Assembly (NCBI GenBank): GCA_944362615.1
Contig: CALVTM010000009.1
Span: 1-49,804, forward strand
Reading direction: 5' to 3'
From: an uncultured Clostridia bacterium
GTDB lineage: Bacteria; Bacillota; Clostridia; Christensenellales; Pumilibacteraceae
Length of the DNA stretch: 49,804 nucleotides
This document shows positions 1-7,497 of this stretch, piece after piece. A model generated the notes under the pieces. The model was not told the DNA's origin, did no database searches, and worked only from the letters and a program-made list of their open reading frames with translations. A program made the translations under genes and the position numbers. Positions within the stretch are counted from its first letter, which is position 1, and every line of letters starts with the position of its first letter.

Positions 1-51
1 CGCAACTCTATTTTACCACAGATTTGTATGAACTCCTTTTTTTCTTTCATG

Positions 52-79
52 TGTTGCACTTAATAGTATAATTCACCGC
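52..79. repeat. 28-bp dispersed repeat, copy 1
   Basis: This 28-base string, starting TGTTGCACTTAATAG and ending AATTCACCGC, recurs without mismatch at 5559-5586. Both copies lie just beyond a terminator hairpin of a minus-strand operon. No coding role is seen. It may be the edge of a small intergenic repeat. Confidence 0.8.
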
Positions 80-153
80 AAAAAATAACAGAGTGAATCC
101 AGTTTACGGATTTCACTCTGTGGTAAATTTTTTGCGGTTAAGCTCAGCGCAAC
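76..153. repeat. Palindromic intergenic repeat, copy 1 (acts as tRNA terminator)
   Basis: A nested palindrome. The core 89-122 forms an ACAGAGTGAA.../...TTCACTCTGT hairpin, flanked by complementary ACCGCAAAAAAT and ATTTTTTGCGGT arms. Its 34-base core is the exact reverse complement of 49731-49764, and similarity extends over about 75 bases. On the minus strand the hairpin is followed by TTATTTTTTG, so it can end the tRNA-Ala/Ile transcript. Confidence 0.75.
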
Positions 154-196
154 ATTAAACGCAAAAAGGACGCTAGATGCGCCCTTATGCCTGCTC

Positions 197-273
197 TGGT
201 AGAGATAAGTGGACTCGAACCACCGACCCCCACCTTATCAGGGTGGTGCTCTAACCAACTGAGCTATATCTCT
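197..273 (-). tRNA. tRNA-Ile (GAU anticodon), CCA encoded
   Basis: On the minus strand a complete cloverleaf can be read. The acceptor stem AGAGATA pairs with TATCTCT, T8-A9 precede GCTC, the anticodon GAT sits in the loop CTGATAA, and the T-arm carries TTCGAGT. The discriminator A is followed by a genomic CCA. It lies nine bases after tRNA-Ala in the same transcript. Confidence 0.96.
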
Positions 274-282
274 ATAATAAAG

Positions 283-358
283 TGGTGGAGGTAAAGAGAT
301 TCGAACTCTTGACCCCCTGCTTGCAGGGCAGGTGCTCTACCAACTGAGCTATACCCCC
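283..358 (-). tRNA. tRNA-Ala (UGC anticodon), CCA encoded
   Basis: Minus-strand cloverleaf: acceptor GGGGGTA pairs with TACCTCC (one G-U), anticodon stem CCTGC/GCAGG holds loop CCTGCAA with anticodon TGC, and the T-loop is TTCGAAT. The discriminator A is followed by genomic CCA. It is the first gene of a two-tRNA operon with its own promoter rather than part of an rRNA spacer. Confidence 0.96.
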
Positions 359-414
359 ACATTATATAAAGTATTAAGTTGTTTGCCGTCTCACTTACCG
401 CCGACAGCTTATAC

Positions 415-443
415 AATATATCAAATAGGCGGAAAATAGTCAA
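415..443 (-). promoter_or_regulatory. Sigma-A promoter of the tRNA-Ala/Ile operon
   Basis: Minus strand: -35 TTGACT (438-443), 17-base spacer, -10 TATATT (415-420). Transcription would begin near 408, about 50 bases before tRNA-Ala. Confidence 0.75.
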
Positions 444-504
444 GCATTTTTAACAAATTTATACAAAAAATTTTTACGAATTTCAAAGGTAATTTTTACA
501 TACT

Positions 505-1089
505 TCAAACGCCACGCTCTTCATCCAGATATGTAGCCAGAAGATCGGCAGCATGGAGAAGCACGCATAACGGATAACGCGCGTATGCTTCGCTTATGGA
601 AAAATCACCGCCGCGGCTGCGGGCGTCAAATCCGCCCATATGCCAGTTTATCGCCATTGCTTCCGCGCGCGTCAGTCGCATAAAACCGTTAATTATGTAT
701 ACGGACTTTTCGCCGTGTCCGTAAGGCAGTTCCTCATCTTTGGTGTAATACGGCTTCTGTACCCATTCTCCGTTTTCCTTGACGTTACGGAGATCCTTTT
801 TGTAATAGCCCACTTTGCACAGATCGTGAAGCAGTCCACAGATAGCAACACTCTCATGAGAAACAGTGTTTTCCCAATCTTTGCCGTATTCCGACTCAAC
901 CAGCGCAAGCATACGCCTGTACACATTAATGCTGTGCTCGCAAAGCCCGCCGTCATGACAGCAGTGAAATCTTCCGCTTGCCGGCGCAGTAAAAAAATCG
1001 GAGTCAAGCAGGTATCTGAGCAGCTTGTCCGCGCCCTCTCTTTTCACATGTGTCTCGTAAATACGGATAAATTCATCACGCTTGTCCAT
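505..1089 (-). CDS. HD-domain metal-dependent hydrolase
   Basis: A 194-residue protein with the HD signature: His52 in CEHS, His88-Asp89 in LLHDLCK, a further His in INWHMGG and a late Asp in LLHAADL. These are the divalent-metal ligands of HD phosphohydrolases. The natural substrate, perhaps a nucleotide or cyclic nucleotide, cannot be told from sequence. There is no Shine-Dalgarno: the ATG lies six bases after a TATAAT box, so the mRNA is predicted to be leaderless. It is a single-gene unit, convergent with nothing on its left and divergent from the HAD gene on its right. Confidence 0.85.
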   Translation of the reverse strand: MDKRDEFIRIYETHVKREGADKLLRYLLDSDFFTAPASGRFHCCHDGGLCEHSINVYRRMLALVESEYGKDWENTVSHESVAICGLLHDLCKVGYYKKDLRNVKENGEWVQKPYYTKDEELPYGHGEKSVYIINGFMRLTRAEAMAINWHMGGFDARSRGGDFSISEAYARYPLCVLLHAADLLATYLDEERGV

Positions 1090-1095
1090 GTGAAC

Positions 1096-1124
1096 ATTAT
1101 AACATATTGTTTTTATGAATGCAA
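1096..1124 (-). promoter_or_regulatory. Promoter giving a leaderless HD-hydrolase mRNA
   Basis: Minus strand: -35-like TTGCAT (1119-1124), 17-base spacer, perfect -10 TATAAT (1096-1101). Six bases (1090-1095) separate the -10 from the start ATG, so +1 is expected at the A of ATG. Confidence 0.65.
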
Positions 1125-1298
1125 GCTAATACGCTCTGATGTTTTTGACCGGCAAACGTATCACTAACCGCCCACCGTCTACGGTAAGGAAAGCACTCTG
1201 GTCAGATAAGTTTTTCGTTAAATTATTCACACCGCCCTGCAAACGATAGCATTATGTACGATTTCATGATATAATTAAAAAAAACCAAAGGTGTGATT

Positions 1299-2006
1299 AT
1301 GATAAAAAATATAATGTTCGATATGGACGGTACGCTTATTGACTGCAACGCGCGTGAATTCATCCCCGTATACGTCAATGCAATCAAAACCCGTTTCGGT
1401 AATGAAAAAGGCGGACTTATAGCAAAAGTGGCAATAGGCGGCGCTGAAGCAATGGTCCGAAACAACGGCTCGCGCACTAACCGCGAGGCGTTTATCGAGT
1501 ATGCCCGCCCGCTTGTGCCTATGCCCATGGACGAGTTTGAAAAAGCCATGATGGACTTTTATGCCAACGAATACTCAGCCGTAAGTACCGTGATAAAGCA
1601 AAAGCCGGTGATGATAGACGCTGTCAAAACGCTTAAGGATATGGGGCTGAACCTTATAGTTACGACAAATCCGGTCTTTCCCCTCCCCGCCCTGCTGTCA
1701 AGGCTCAGATGGGGCGGTCATGACCCGGATAACTTCACGTTCGTTACTTCGTACGAAACCAGCAGCTACGCGAAACCGAATCCCGCGTATTACACGGAAA
1801 CGCTTGAACGGCTTTCCCTTGATCCAGCGTCCACACTTATCGTCGGAAACGACTTTAACGAGGACGTATGCGCAGGCAAATCAGTCGGTATGCGCGCTTA
1901 CTTCCTGACGGATGCCCCCATTCCCGGAGATGACTCGGTTAAGCCTGACTTTACCGGCACTTCAGACGATTTCCTGAACTTCGCAAAAAATATTCTGCCG
2001 CGTTGA
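1299..2006 (+). CDS. HAD-superfamily hydrolase (phosphatase-like)
   Basis: 235 residues with all four HAD motifs. Motif I is DMDGT at residues 8-12 (nucleophile Asp8, acid Asp10), motif II is TTN, motif III is the Lys in YAKPNPAYY, and motif IV is GNDFNED. This predicts a Mg-dependent phosphohydrolase of the cytoplasm with unknown substrate. ATG 1299 is preferred over GTG 1293 because AAAGGTG (1287-1293) is correctly spaced only for the ATG. A -10-like TATAAT lies at 1270-1275 without a convincing -35. The gene ends at a strong bidirectional terminator. Confidence 0.88.
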   Translation: MIKNIMFDMDGTLIDCNAREFIPVYVNAIKTRFGNEKGGLIAKVAIGGAEAMVRNNGSRTNREAFIEYARPLVPMPMDEFEKAMMDFYANEYSAVSTVIKQKPVMIDAVKTLKDMGLNLIVTTNPVFPLPALLSRLRWGGHDPDNFTFVTSYETSSYAKPNPAYYTETLERLSLDPASTLIVGNDFNEDVCAGKSVGMRAYFLTDAPIPGDDSVKPDFTGTSDDFLNFAKNILPR

Positions 2007-2030
2007 GCTTTAGCACGCATAAAAAAATCA

Positions 2031-2064
2031 AGAGGCTGCTGCATTCGTAAATGCAGCAGCCTCT
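2031..2064. terminator. Bidirectional terminator between HAD and GGGtGRT genes
   Basis: A perfect 15-bp stem, AGAGGCTGCTGCATT paired with AATGCAGCAGCCTCT around loop CGTA, is flanked by A7 on the left and TTTAATT on the right. It can therefore serve both convergent genes. Confidence 0.85.
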
Positions 2065-2087
2065 TTAATTCTGAACATTATTTCCGA

Positions 2088-3092
2088 TTATTTCTTCATT
2101 GCTTCTTCTACTGCAACAGCGCAGGAAACGGAAGCACCTACCATCGGGTTGTTGCCCATTCCGATAAGACCCATCATCTCAACGTGAGCGGGAACGGAAG
2201 ACGAACCTGCAAACTGAGCATCAGAGTGCATTCTGCCCATCGTATCGGTCATACCATAGGAAGCAGGACCTGCAGCCATGTTGTCCGGATGAAGCGTACG
2301 TCCGGTACCGCCGCCGCTCGCAACGGAGAAGTACTTAACGCCCGCCTCGTTGCACTCCTTCTTGTAAGTGCCGGCAACGGGATGCTGGAATCTCGTGGGG
2401 TTGGTGGAGTTACCGGTTATCGAAACGCCTACCTTCTCAAGCCACATGATCTTTACGCCCTCACGAACGTCGTCCGCACCGTAGCAACGTACTTTCGCAC
2501 GCTCGCCGGTCGAGTAAGGCGTTTCCTTTATGATGTCTACCTTATCGTTGAAGTAATCCATCTTCGTCTGTACATATGTGAAACCGTTGATACGGGAAAT
2601 GATCATAGCGGCGTCTTTGCCCAGACCGTTGAGGATGACGCGAAGCGGAGTCTTGCGGACCTTGTTCGCGCTCTTTGCAATACCTATAGCGCCTTCTGCC
2701 GCTGCGAAAGACTCGTGTCCCGCAAGGAAGCAGAAGCACTCCGTCTCTTCTTCAAGAAGCATTGCGGCAAGATTGCCGTGTCCGAGTCCGACTTTGCGCT
2801 GCTCGGCAACGGATCCGGGAATACAGAACGCCTGAAGTCCTTCACCGATAGCACGTGCAGCATCGGCAGCACGGGTGCATCCCTTCTTGATAGCCACAGC
2901 ACAGCCGAGCGTGTAAGCCCACTTTGCGTTCTCAAAGCAGATGTTCTGAATGCCCTGCGTTATTTCATACGGATTGAAGCCTTTGTCCGTGCAGATCTTA
3001 AGCGCGTCCTCAAAGTCTTTGATACCGTATTTTTTCATAAGTTCGGAGGTCTTAGCCTCTCTTCTTTCATATCCTTCGAAAGTTACAGCCAT
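2088..3092 (-). CDS. GGGtGRT family protein
   Basis: 334 residues containing the motif GGGTGRTLHPDNMA (about residue 263), which names the GGGtGRT family common in Clostridia. Its biochemical role is not established. It is encoded 11 bases after a NifU-like protein, the usual partner, so a link to metal or Fe-S handling is inferred from context only. AAGGAGG precedes the ATG at a proper distance. The gene ends in the shared terminator. Confidence 0.85.
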   Translation of the reverse strand: MAVTFEGYERREAKTSELMKKYGIKDFEDALKICTDKGFNPYEITQGIQNICFENAKWAYTLGCAVAIKKGCTRAADAARAIGEGLQAFCIPGSVAEQRKVGLGHGNLAAMLLEEETECFCFLAGHESFAAAEGAIGIAKSANKVRKTPLRVILNGLGKDAAMIISRINGFTYVQTKMDYFNDKVDIIKETPYSTGERAKVRCYGADDVREGVKIMWLEKVGVSITGNSTNPTRFQHPVAGTYKKECNEAGVKYFSVASGGGTGRTLHPDNMAAGPASYGMTDTMGRMHSDAQFAGSSSVPAHVEMMGLIGMGNNPMVGASVSCAVAVEEAMKK

Positions 3093-3103
3093 TTTCTGCC
3101 TCC

Positions 3104-3805
3104 TTATTCCTTACGAGGGTCGATGAACTTGCATGCGCCCTCTTCCTTCGTGAATCTGCCGTAGTGACCGGTAGCAGCCTTGAGAGCGTCATCCGCGCTC
3201 ATGCCTGCCTTGATCTTGTCCAGCATTACGCCCAGCTTGATGTACTCGTAGCCGATAACCTGGTTATCTGCATCCAGAGCCATCTTGGTTATATAACCTT
3301 CGGTAAGCTCAAGGTAACGAACACCCTTAGCTTCGGTGCCGTAAATCGTACCGGTCATCGAACGCTCGCCTTTGCCGAGGTCCTCAAGACCTGCACCGAT
3401 AACAAGACCGTCATCCGAGAAAGCGGACTGAGTTCTGCCGTATACTATCTGCAGGAACAGCTCGCGCATCGCGGTATTGATCGCATCACATACGAGGTCG
3501 GTGTTAAGAGCCTCGAGGATCGTCTTGCCGGGGAGTATCTCACCAGCCATTGCCGCGGAGTGAGTCATACCCGAGCAACCGATCGTCTCGACAAGCGCTT
3601 CACGGATCACGCCGTTCTTAACGTTAAGACTGAGTTTGCAAGTACCCTGCTGGGGTGCGCACCAGCCTACGCCGTGCGTGTAGCCGTTAATGTCCTCGAT
3701 CTTGTAAGCCTGTACCCACTTGCCCTCTTCGGGAATGGGAGCCGGACCGTGCTTGGGACCCTTGGCAACGCAGACCATTCTTTCTACTTCTTTGGAAAAC
3801 TGCAT
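3104..3805 (-). CDS. NifU-like iron-sulfur scaffold-related protein, GGGtGRT partner
   Basis: 233 residues. The segment with ETIGCSGMTHSAAMAGEILPG resembles the NifU/IscU N-terminal domain, with a conserved Cys and the following helix; WCAPQQGTC supplies further cysteines. The family usually sits next to GGGtGRT. An ATG exists four codons upstream, at 3817, but the GGAGG that would serve this gene overlaps it, so ATG 3805 (MQFSKE) is the likely start. A sigma-A promoter lies upstream at 3872-3900. A role in cluster assembly is inferred, not shown. Confidence 0.8.
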   Translation of the reverse strand: MQFSKEVERMVCVAKGPKHGPAPIPEEGKWVQAYKIEDINGYTHGVGWCAPQQGTCKLSLNVKNGVIREALVETIGCSGMTHSAAMAGEILPGKTILEALNTDLVCDAINTAMRELFLQIVYGRTQSAFSDDGLVIGAGLEDLGKGERSMTGTIYGTEAKGVRYLELTEGYITKMALDADNQVIGYEYIKLGVMLDKIKAGMSADDALKAATGHYGRFTKEEGACKFIDPRKE

Positions 3806-3871
3806 ACTATCCTCCATTATTAAATCTCTTTACGCTTTGCGCGAAAGGAGCCGCGCTCCCCCGCTCTTTTA

Positions 3872-3900
3872 ATTTTATCACAATATAGCGCAAACCGCAA
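3872..3900 (-). promoter_or_regulatory. Promoter of the NifU-like/GGGtGRT operon
   Basis: Minus strand: -35 TTGCGG (3895-3900), 17-base spacer, -10 TAAAAT (3872-3877). The leader would be about 60 bases and ends in GGAGG before ATG 3805. Confidence 0.55.
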
Positions 3901-3995
3901 CGGTTTTTGCTAATTTTCTGTTAAATATTTACACGCACGCTGACGGCTATTACAACGCACGCCAGGACATAATACTACCGAGAGGAGGTGAAAAG

Positions 3996-4238
3996 ATGAG
4001 TACTACTTCGACAACCCGTAAATCTACGGCGCGTACGACAAAGACTGCAAGCGCTAAAGCCGAGTCCGCTAAAAATTGCGGAGCTAAAGCTGCAAGCACC
4101 CGCAGTTGCGGAGCTAAGGCTGCAAGCACCCGCAGTTGCGGAGCTAAGGCTGCAAGTACCCGCAGTTGCGGAGCTAAAGCTGCAAGTACCCGCAGTTGCG
4201 GAGCTAAAGCTAAAAGCAGCAGCGCTAAAATGAAGTAA
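3996..4238 (+). CDS. Small basic Ala/Lys/Cys repeat protein
   Basis: 80 residues, strongly basic and low in complexity. A Thr/Lys/Ala-rich head (residues 1-27) is followed by four tandem copies of CGAKAASTRS and a partial fifth, each with one cysteine. An excellent AGAGGAGGTG lies seven bases before the ATG, and a terminator-like hairpin follows, so it is a real gene unit. The AK-rich composition recalls bacterial histone-H1-like or AlgP-type DNA-binding tails. The regular Cys every ten residues is unusual and could bind metal or form cross-links, as in spore-coat or storage proteins. The function is not recognised. The open frame on the opposite strand is a by-product of the repeats. Confidence 0.75.
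   Translation: MSTTSTTRKSTARTTKTASAKAESAKNCGAKAASTRSCGAKAASTRSCGAKAASTRSCGAKAASTRSCGAKAKSSSAKMK
4076..4213 (+). repeat. 30-bp tandem repeat inside the CGAKAASTRS gene
   Basis: Four full 30-base units at 4076-4105, 4106-4135, 4136-4165 and 4166-4195, then a partial fifth from 4196. They differ only at synonymous sites (AAA/AAG for Lys, AGC/AGT for Ser). This points to recent unit duplication with the protein sequence held constant. Confidence 0.9.
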
Positions 4239-4281
4239 CTTTTGCAGACATTGCATTGGCTTTAAACGCAGAATCATTACT

Positions 4282-4315
4282 ACAAAGTGAAATTCGCTTG
4301 CGAATTTCACTTTGT
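4282..4315. terminator. AGTGAA-stem hairpin after the repeat protein
   Basis: A perfect 15-bp stem: ACAAAGTGAAATTCG, loop CTTG, CGAATTTCACTTTGT. The downstream tract TACTTTAAT is only moderately T-rich. It belongs to the AGTGAA hairpin family also seen at 89, 10911, 43077 and 49731. Confidence 0.65.
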
Positions 4316-4509
4316 TACTTTAATAAAACAAAAGCATAAGCATATTGCAATCTCTTTATAGTCATAGAAACGGAAATTATAACCGGGAAGATGAGCAAAC
4401 CTGCGTTTATATGCCGAAAGTATAACAACACTTCGTCCGGTAAATAAAACGACAATAAAAGCTGTAAAAAAGGTATAAATCAGTGAAAGTTTCTTTGGAA
4501 AGAGGGGTC

Positions 4510-4551
4510 GGGGGAAAACCATTCTTTTTCTGAAGAAAGGTTTTCCCCCCC
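4510..4551. other. Strong C-rich hairpin in non-coding DNA
   Basis: GGGGGAAAACC pairs with GGTTTTCCCCC, with an inner CTTT/AAAG pairing. It lies 20 bases past the stop of the minus-strand lipoprotein gene, so it could end that transcript, although no T-run follows. The 4239-4571 gap otherwise holds only the hairpin at 4282 and A+T-rich sequence. Confidence 0.5.
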
Positions 4552-4571
4552 GAAAGAACTCCCACAACCAC

Positions 4572-5258
4572 TCACATCACTCCCACACCCCATTCGACCG
4601 CACAGGTTCCGTTCCACCCATCTTCCCAGCCGTCAGGTTTGCTTTCATATGATGTTTTAATGGTCACATCCTCAAGTCCGTCAAAAACACCGTCTTCGAT
4701 TACTGTAACGTAATCGGGAATCAGTATTGTTTTAAACCCAAAGTCCGTAATATCTAAATCTCTATTGCTCTTTCTAAGCTCTACTTCGACTTTGTCAGTA
4801 TAACCACTTTGCCGAGGAATCCACACTTTTACAAAATCGCCTGATTTTAATGTACAATATGGATAATCAAAATACATTATTTTTTTCAGTTTAGTAAACT
4901 TGCCAATGAAGGCATTGGTAAAAGTATGCTGAATCGTTAATACTTTTATTGTTTCGCTACCAACAAAATGGCGAGTTCCTATCTCAAAAAATGGTGAATC
5001 TTCTTCATACCCCAGCTGTACCACCTTTTTCCCGTCTATATATTCGGGTATGGTTACTTCTTCGGTTTCGGGTATTTTTATTATATACGCCTCATTTTCT
5101 ATGGGATAATAAACAAACCCATCCTCGGTAGTTACACACTTTTCCTCAAATGTCGGAATGTGAAAATTAAATTCATCACATTTATCACATCCCGTAAACA
5201 AACACAGCATCATTATTAACACGAACAATGTTAAAATTACCTTTTTTATTCTTTTCAT
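4572..5258 (-). CDS. BspA/LRR_5-like surface lipoprotein
   Basis: 228 residues. A lipoprotein signal peptide (MKRIKK, a hydrophobic core, then the lipobox LFTGC with Cys at about residue 24) predicts export and lipid anchoring. The mature part has phrases typical of BspA-like leucine-rich repeats, such as VTIPEYIDGKKVVQLG and ILIPDYVTVIEDGVFDGLEDVTI. Such proteins usually mediate surface or host contact. GGAGGT precedes the ATG. The gene and its 300-base upstream region are clearly more A+T-rich than the neighbours, a sign of separate origin. Only one or two repeats can be made out. Confidence 0.75.
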   Translation of the reverse strand: MKRIKKVILTLFVLIMMLCLFTGCDKCDEFNFHIPTFEEKCVTTEDGFVYYPIENEAYIIKIPETEEVTIPEYIDGKKVVQLGYEEDSPFFEIGTRHFVGSETIKVLTIQHTFTNAFIGKFTKLKKIMYFDYPYCTLKSGDFVKVWIPRQSGYTDKVEVELRKSNRDLDITDFGFKTILIPDYVTVIEDGVFDGLEDVTIKTSYESKPDGWEDGWNGTCAVEWGVGVM

Positions 5259-5558
5259 TTTTACCTCCCGTGCTTTTAATCATTTTTACTTAAGCTAAAT
5301 TATCTGCAAACGTTTTGCAACAAGGCTTTTATAACAACATTAGATTGTATAAGCAAGTTTAATAAATTAAATTTCTTTACGCAAAAATAATATAACAAAG
5401 CACTTATTTTTTCAACTTTTTCACTTGATATTTTACTAACTTGTATTTAAATTCATATTTTCCCTCCTATATAATTATTTTTTATGAAGCAATGTAAAAC
5501 AGTTAATTACAACTATTTTTTATTGTCTCATATATATGACAATTCAAATTCTCTCTAC
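5259..5558. other. A+T-rich intergenic region
   Basis: About 300 bases of markedly A+T-rich DNA upstream of the lipoprotein gene, with many TATAAT-like strings on both strands, so no single promoter can be assigned. No gene, tRNA or clear hairpin is seen. Confidence 0.5.
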
Positions 5559-5586
5559 TGTTGCACTTAATAGTATAATTCACCGC
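5559..5586. repeat. 28-bp dispersed repeat, copy 2
   Basis: Identical over 28 bases to 52-79 and in the same relation to a minus-strand terminator. Part of the same string (CGGTGAATTATA then TATT) recurs inverted near 6775 in the L10 leader. Confidence 0.8.
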
Positions 5587-5594
5587 GGGCATAA

Positions 5595-5625
5595 AAAAGG
5601 GAAAGGCGAAGTGCCTTTCCCTTTT
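5595..5625 (-). terminator. Terminator of the ribosomal protein operon
   Basis: A 13-bp stem, AAAAGGGAAAGGC paired with GCCTTTCCCTTTT around GAAGT. On the minus strand it is followed by a T-run. It lies 23 bases after the rplL stop. Confidence 0.88.
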
Positions 5626-5648
5626 GGCTGCACACTGTTGCGTGCGAA

Positions 5649-6023
5649 TTATTTCATTTCTGCGGTTGCGCCGATTTCCTTGAACTTTGCGATCATCTCT
5701 GCAGCGGAGTCCTTGGAAACGCCTTCCTTGATAGTAGCGGGGGTCTTCTCTACGAGAGCCTTTGCTTCGCCGAGGCCGAGACCGGTGATCTCACGAACTA
5801 CCTTGATGCAAGGGATCTTGTTAGCGCCGGCATCAGTAAGAACGACGTCGAACTCGGTCTTCTCTTCAGCTGCGGGAGCTGCTGCGCCGCCTGCAGCGGG
5901 TGCTGCTACTGCCATAGCTGCAGCGCTTACGCCGAACTTCTCTTCGATAGCCTTTACGAGCTCGTTAAGCTCCATAACGCTCATCTTCTCAATTTCTTCT
6001 ACAAACTTAGCGATATCTGCCAT
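5649..6023 (-). CDS. rplL: 50S ribosomal protein L7/L12
   Basis: 124 residues, the normal length. It has the N-terminal dimerisation helix region ([21 protein letters not shown]), an Ala/Gly-rich hinge (residues 38-52) and the C-terminal domain with the EVVLTDAG-like segment and [12 protein letters not shown]7/L12 forms the mobile ribosomal stalk that recruits and activates translation GTPases, bound through L10 from the gene upstream. In most Bacillota rpoB follows; here a terminator and an unrelated lipoprotein gene follow instead. Confidence 0.97.
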   Translation of the reverse strand: MADIAKFVEEIEKMSVMELNELVKAIEEKFGVSAAAMAVAAPAAGGAAAPAAEEKTEFDVVLTDAGANKIPCIKVVREITGLGLGEAKALVEKTPATIKEGVSKDSAAEMIAKFKEIGATAEMK

Positions 6024-6091
6024 TTTGAATTATACTCCTTGGAAAATTTTTTGTGTTTGTTGCGGGTACCATGCCCGCCTCTGACGAACGC

Positions 6092-6589
6092 TTACGCGCT
6101 CTGCTTCTTTGCGACTTCGCTGACAGCAACAGCAAGACTGCGCATCGGGCTGGTGAGCAAGCCAAGCAGCTGTCCGATAAGTACGGGCTTCGGAGGAATG
6201 CTTGCGAGCACCTTGACTTCGTCTGCCGAAGCGGGCTTGTTTTCAATAACGCCGCCCTTGATCTCGAGCATCTTCGTCTTTGCGCCGTTGTCCGATACTA
6301 TCTTTGCGCCTGCGACTGCGTCTTCATAAGAGAACGCAACAGCCGTAGGACCTTCGAATACGGATTCCATTCCGGTTATGCCTGCCTTCTCAAAAGCACG
6401 GCTGAGCACCGAATTCTTTATGACCTTGTATTCGACATTTGCTTTTCTCATGTCTGCACGAAGAGCAGTATCCTGTTCGACAGTCAGACCACAGTGATTG
6501 ACAAGTACAATGCTCTTAGCTTTGCTTACCTTCTCTGCGACCTCGTTCACAAGCTGTTCCTTCTGTGCAAGGATCTCTTTATTTGCCAT
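6092..6589 (-). CDS. rplJ: 50S ribosomal protein L10
   Basis: 165 residues with the L10 N-terminal ribosome-binding domain (KEQLVNEVAEKVSKAKSIVLVNHCGLTVEQ) and the C-terminal helix that carries L7/L12 dimers. AAGGAGGTAACG precedes the ATG at 6589. It is separated from rplA by about 200 bases that hold a leader resembling the L10-L12 autoregulatory element, so translation is probably repressed by free L10-L12 complex. Confidence 0.97.
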   Translation of the reverse strand: MANKEILAQKEQLVNEVAEKVSKAKSIVLVNHCGLTVEQDTALRADMRKANVEYKVIKNSVLSRAFEKAGITGMESVFEGPTAVAFSYEDAVAGAKIVSDNGAKTKMLEIKGGVIENKPASADEVKVLASIPPKPVLIGQLLGLLTSPMRSLAVAVSEVAKKQSA

Positions 6590-6639
6590 TGATCTACGTT
6601 ACCTCCTTTTGCCTCCGACGGAGACAGGATGGATATAAA

Positions 6640-6778
6640 ACACAGCCCCGCGTCATAGGGCGCGGGGCTTGATATCTCGTATGCGCATATGTTCAATCGA
6701 TATGCGTTAAGATGTTTCGCCTCGACCAGCCCTGCTTTCGCGGATTTAAGACCTTTCGGTCACTCGTTTTCTACGGTG
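6640..6778 (-). ncRNA. Ribosomal protein L10 leader
   Basis: On the minus strand, ACCGTAGA, a short hairpin ACCGAAAGGT, CTTAAAT and then TCGAGGCG appear in the order expected for the Firmicutes L10 leader, the structure bound by L10(L12)4. This reading is from remembered consensus. A covariance-model search against RF00557 would decide it. Confidence 0.5.
6644..6669 (-). terminator. Attenuator hairpin in the L10 leader
   Basis: A 9-bp GC-rich stem (AGCCCCGCG/CGCGGGGCT) followed on the minus strand by GTGTTTTAT. It sits between the L10-binding part of the leader and the rplJ ribosome binding site and could attenuate rplJL transcription. Confidence 0.5.
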
Positions 6779-6796
6779 AATTATATTATTTTCAGC

Positions 6797-7483
6797 TTAC
6801 ACTCTGTGAGCTACCTTGATGCCGGGGCCCATCGTTGCCGCAAGCGTAACGCTCTTTACGTATACGCCCTTTGCAGCTGCGGGCTTAGCCTTTACGATAG
6901 CATCCATAAGGGTGTTATAGTTTTCAAGCAGCTTCTCTGCGCCGAAAGACTTCTTGCCGATCGGGCAGTGAATGATAGCCGTCTTGTCCAGTCTGTACTC
7001 GACCTTACCTGCTTTGGAATCGCGGACAGCTTTTGCAACGTCCGGAGTAACCGTACCGCTCTTAGGCGAGGGCATCAGACCCTTAGGTCCGAGGATACGC
7101 GCTACACGACCCATCTGACCCATCATATCGGGAGACGTGATGCACACGTCGAAATCAAGGAAGTTCTCGGAAATGATCTTCTGAATAATCTCTTCAGCGC
7201 CGACGATATCAGCACCTGCTTCCTTAGCAGCATCCGCCTTGTCGCCCTTGGCAATAACGAGAACTCTTACTTTCTTACCCGTTCCGTTGGGAAGGACTAC
7301 GGTACCACGTACCTGCTGGTCCGCCTGACGGGGATCTACGCCGAGACGAACGTGAAGCTCGATCGTTTCATCGAACGCCGCTTTCGCCGTTGCTATTGCA
7401 TTAGCTATCGCCGCAGCCGGGTCATATGCTTTCTTTACGTCAACCTCGGTGAGGGACGTCTGATACTTCTTACCGAATTTCAT
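6797..7483 (-). CDS. rplA: 50S ribosomal protein L1
   Basis: 228 residues, full length. It shows the family signatures [22 protein letters not shown] and the flanking rRNA-binding segments. L1 builds the E-site stalk and binds 23S rRNA; in many bacteria it represses its own operon. It starts 14 bases after rplK, as usual. Confidence 0.97.
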   Translation of the reverse strand: MKFGKKYQTSLTEVDVKKAYDPAAAIANAIATAKAAFDETIELHVRLGVDPRQADQQVRGTVVLPNGTGKKVRVLVIAKGDKADAAKEAGADIVGAEEIIQKIISENFLDFDVCITSPDMMGQMGRVARILGPKGLMPSPKSGTVTPDVAKAVRDSKAGKVEYRLDKTAIIHCPIGKKSFGAEKLLENYNTLMDAIVKAKPAAAKGVYVKSVTLAATMGPGIKVAHRV

Positions 7484-7497
7484 TGCGCCGTCCTCCC

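Noticed and set aside
1..51. End of an rRNA operon next to the tRNAs
   Set aside because: No 5S, 16S or 23S sequence is recognisable, and the tRNAs have their own promoter and terminator.
4076..4213. Possible CRISPR array
   Set aside because: Units are contiguous and in-frame, with no spacers. The same holds for 27059-27330.
3975..4310. Minus-strand frame of Ser/Ala/Thr repeats opposite the CGAKAASTRS gene
   Set aside because: It is the mirror of the 30-bp repeats. The plus strand has the strong ribosome binding site and terminator.
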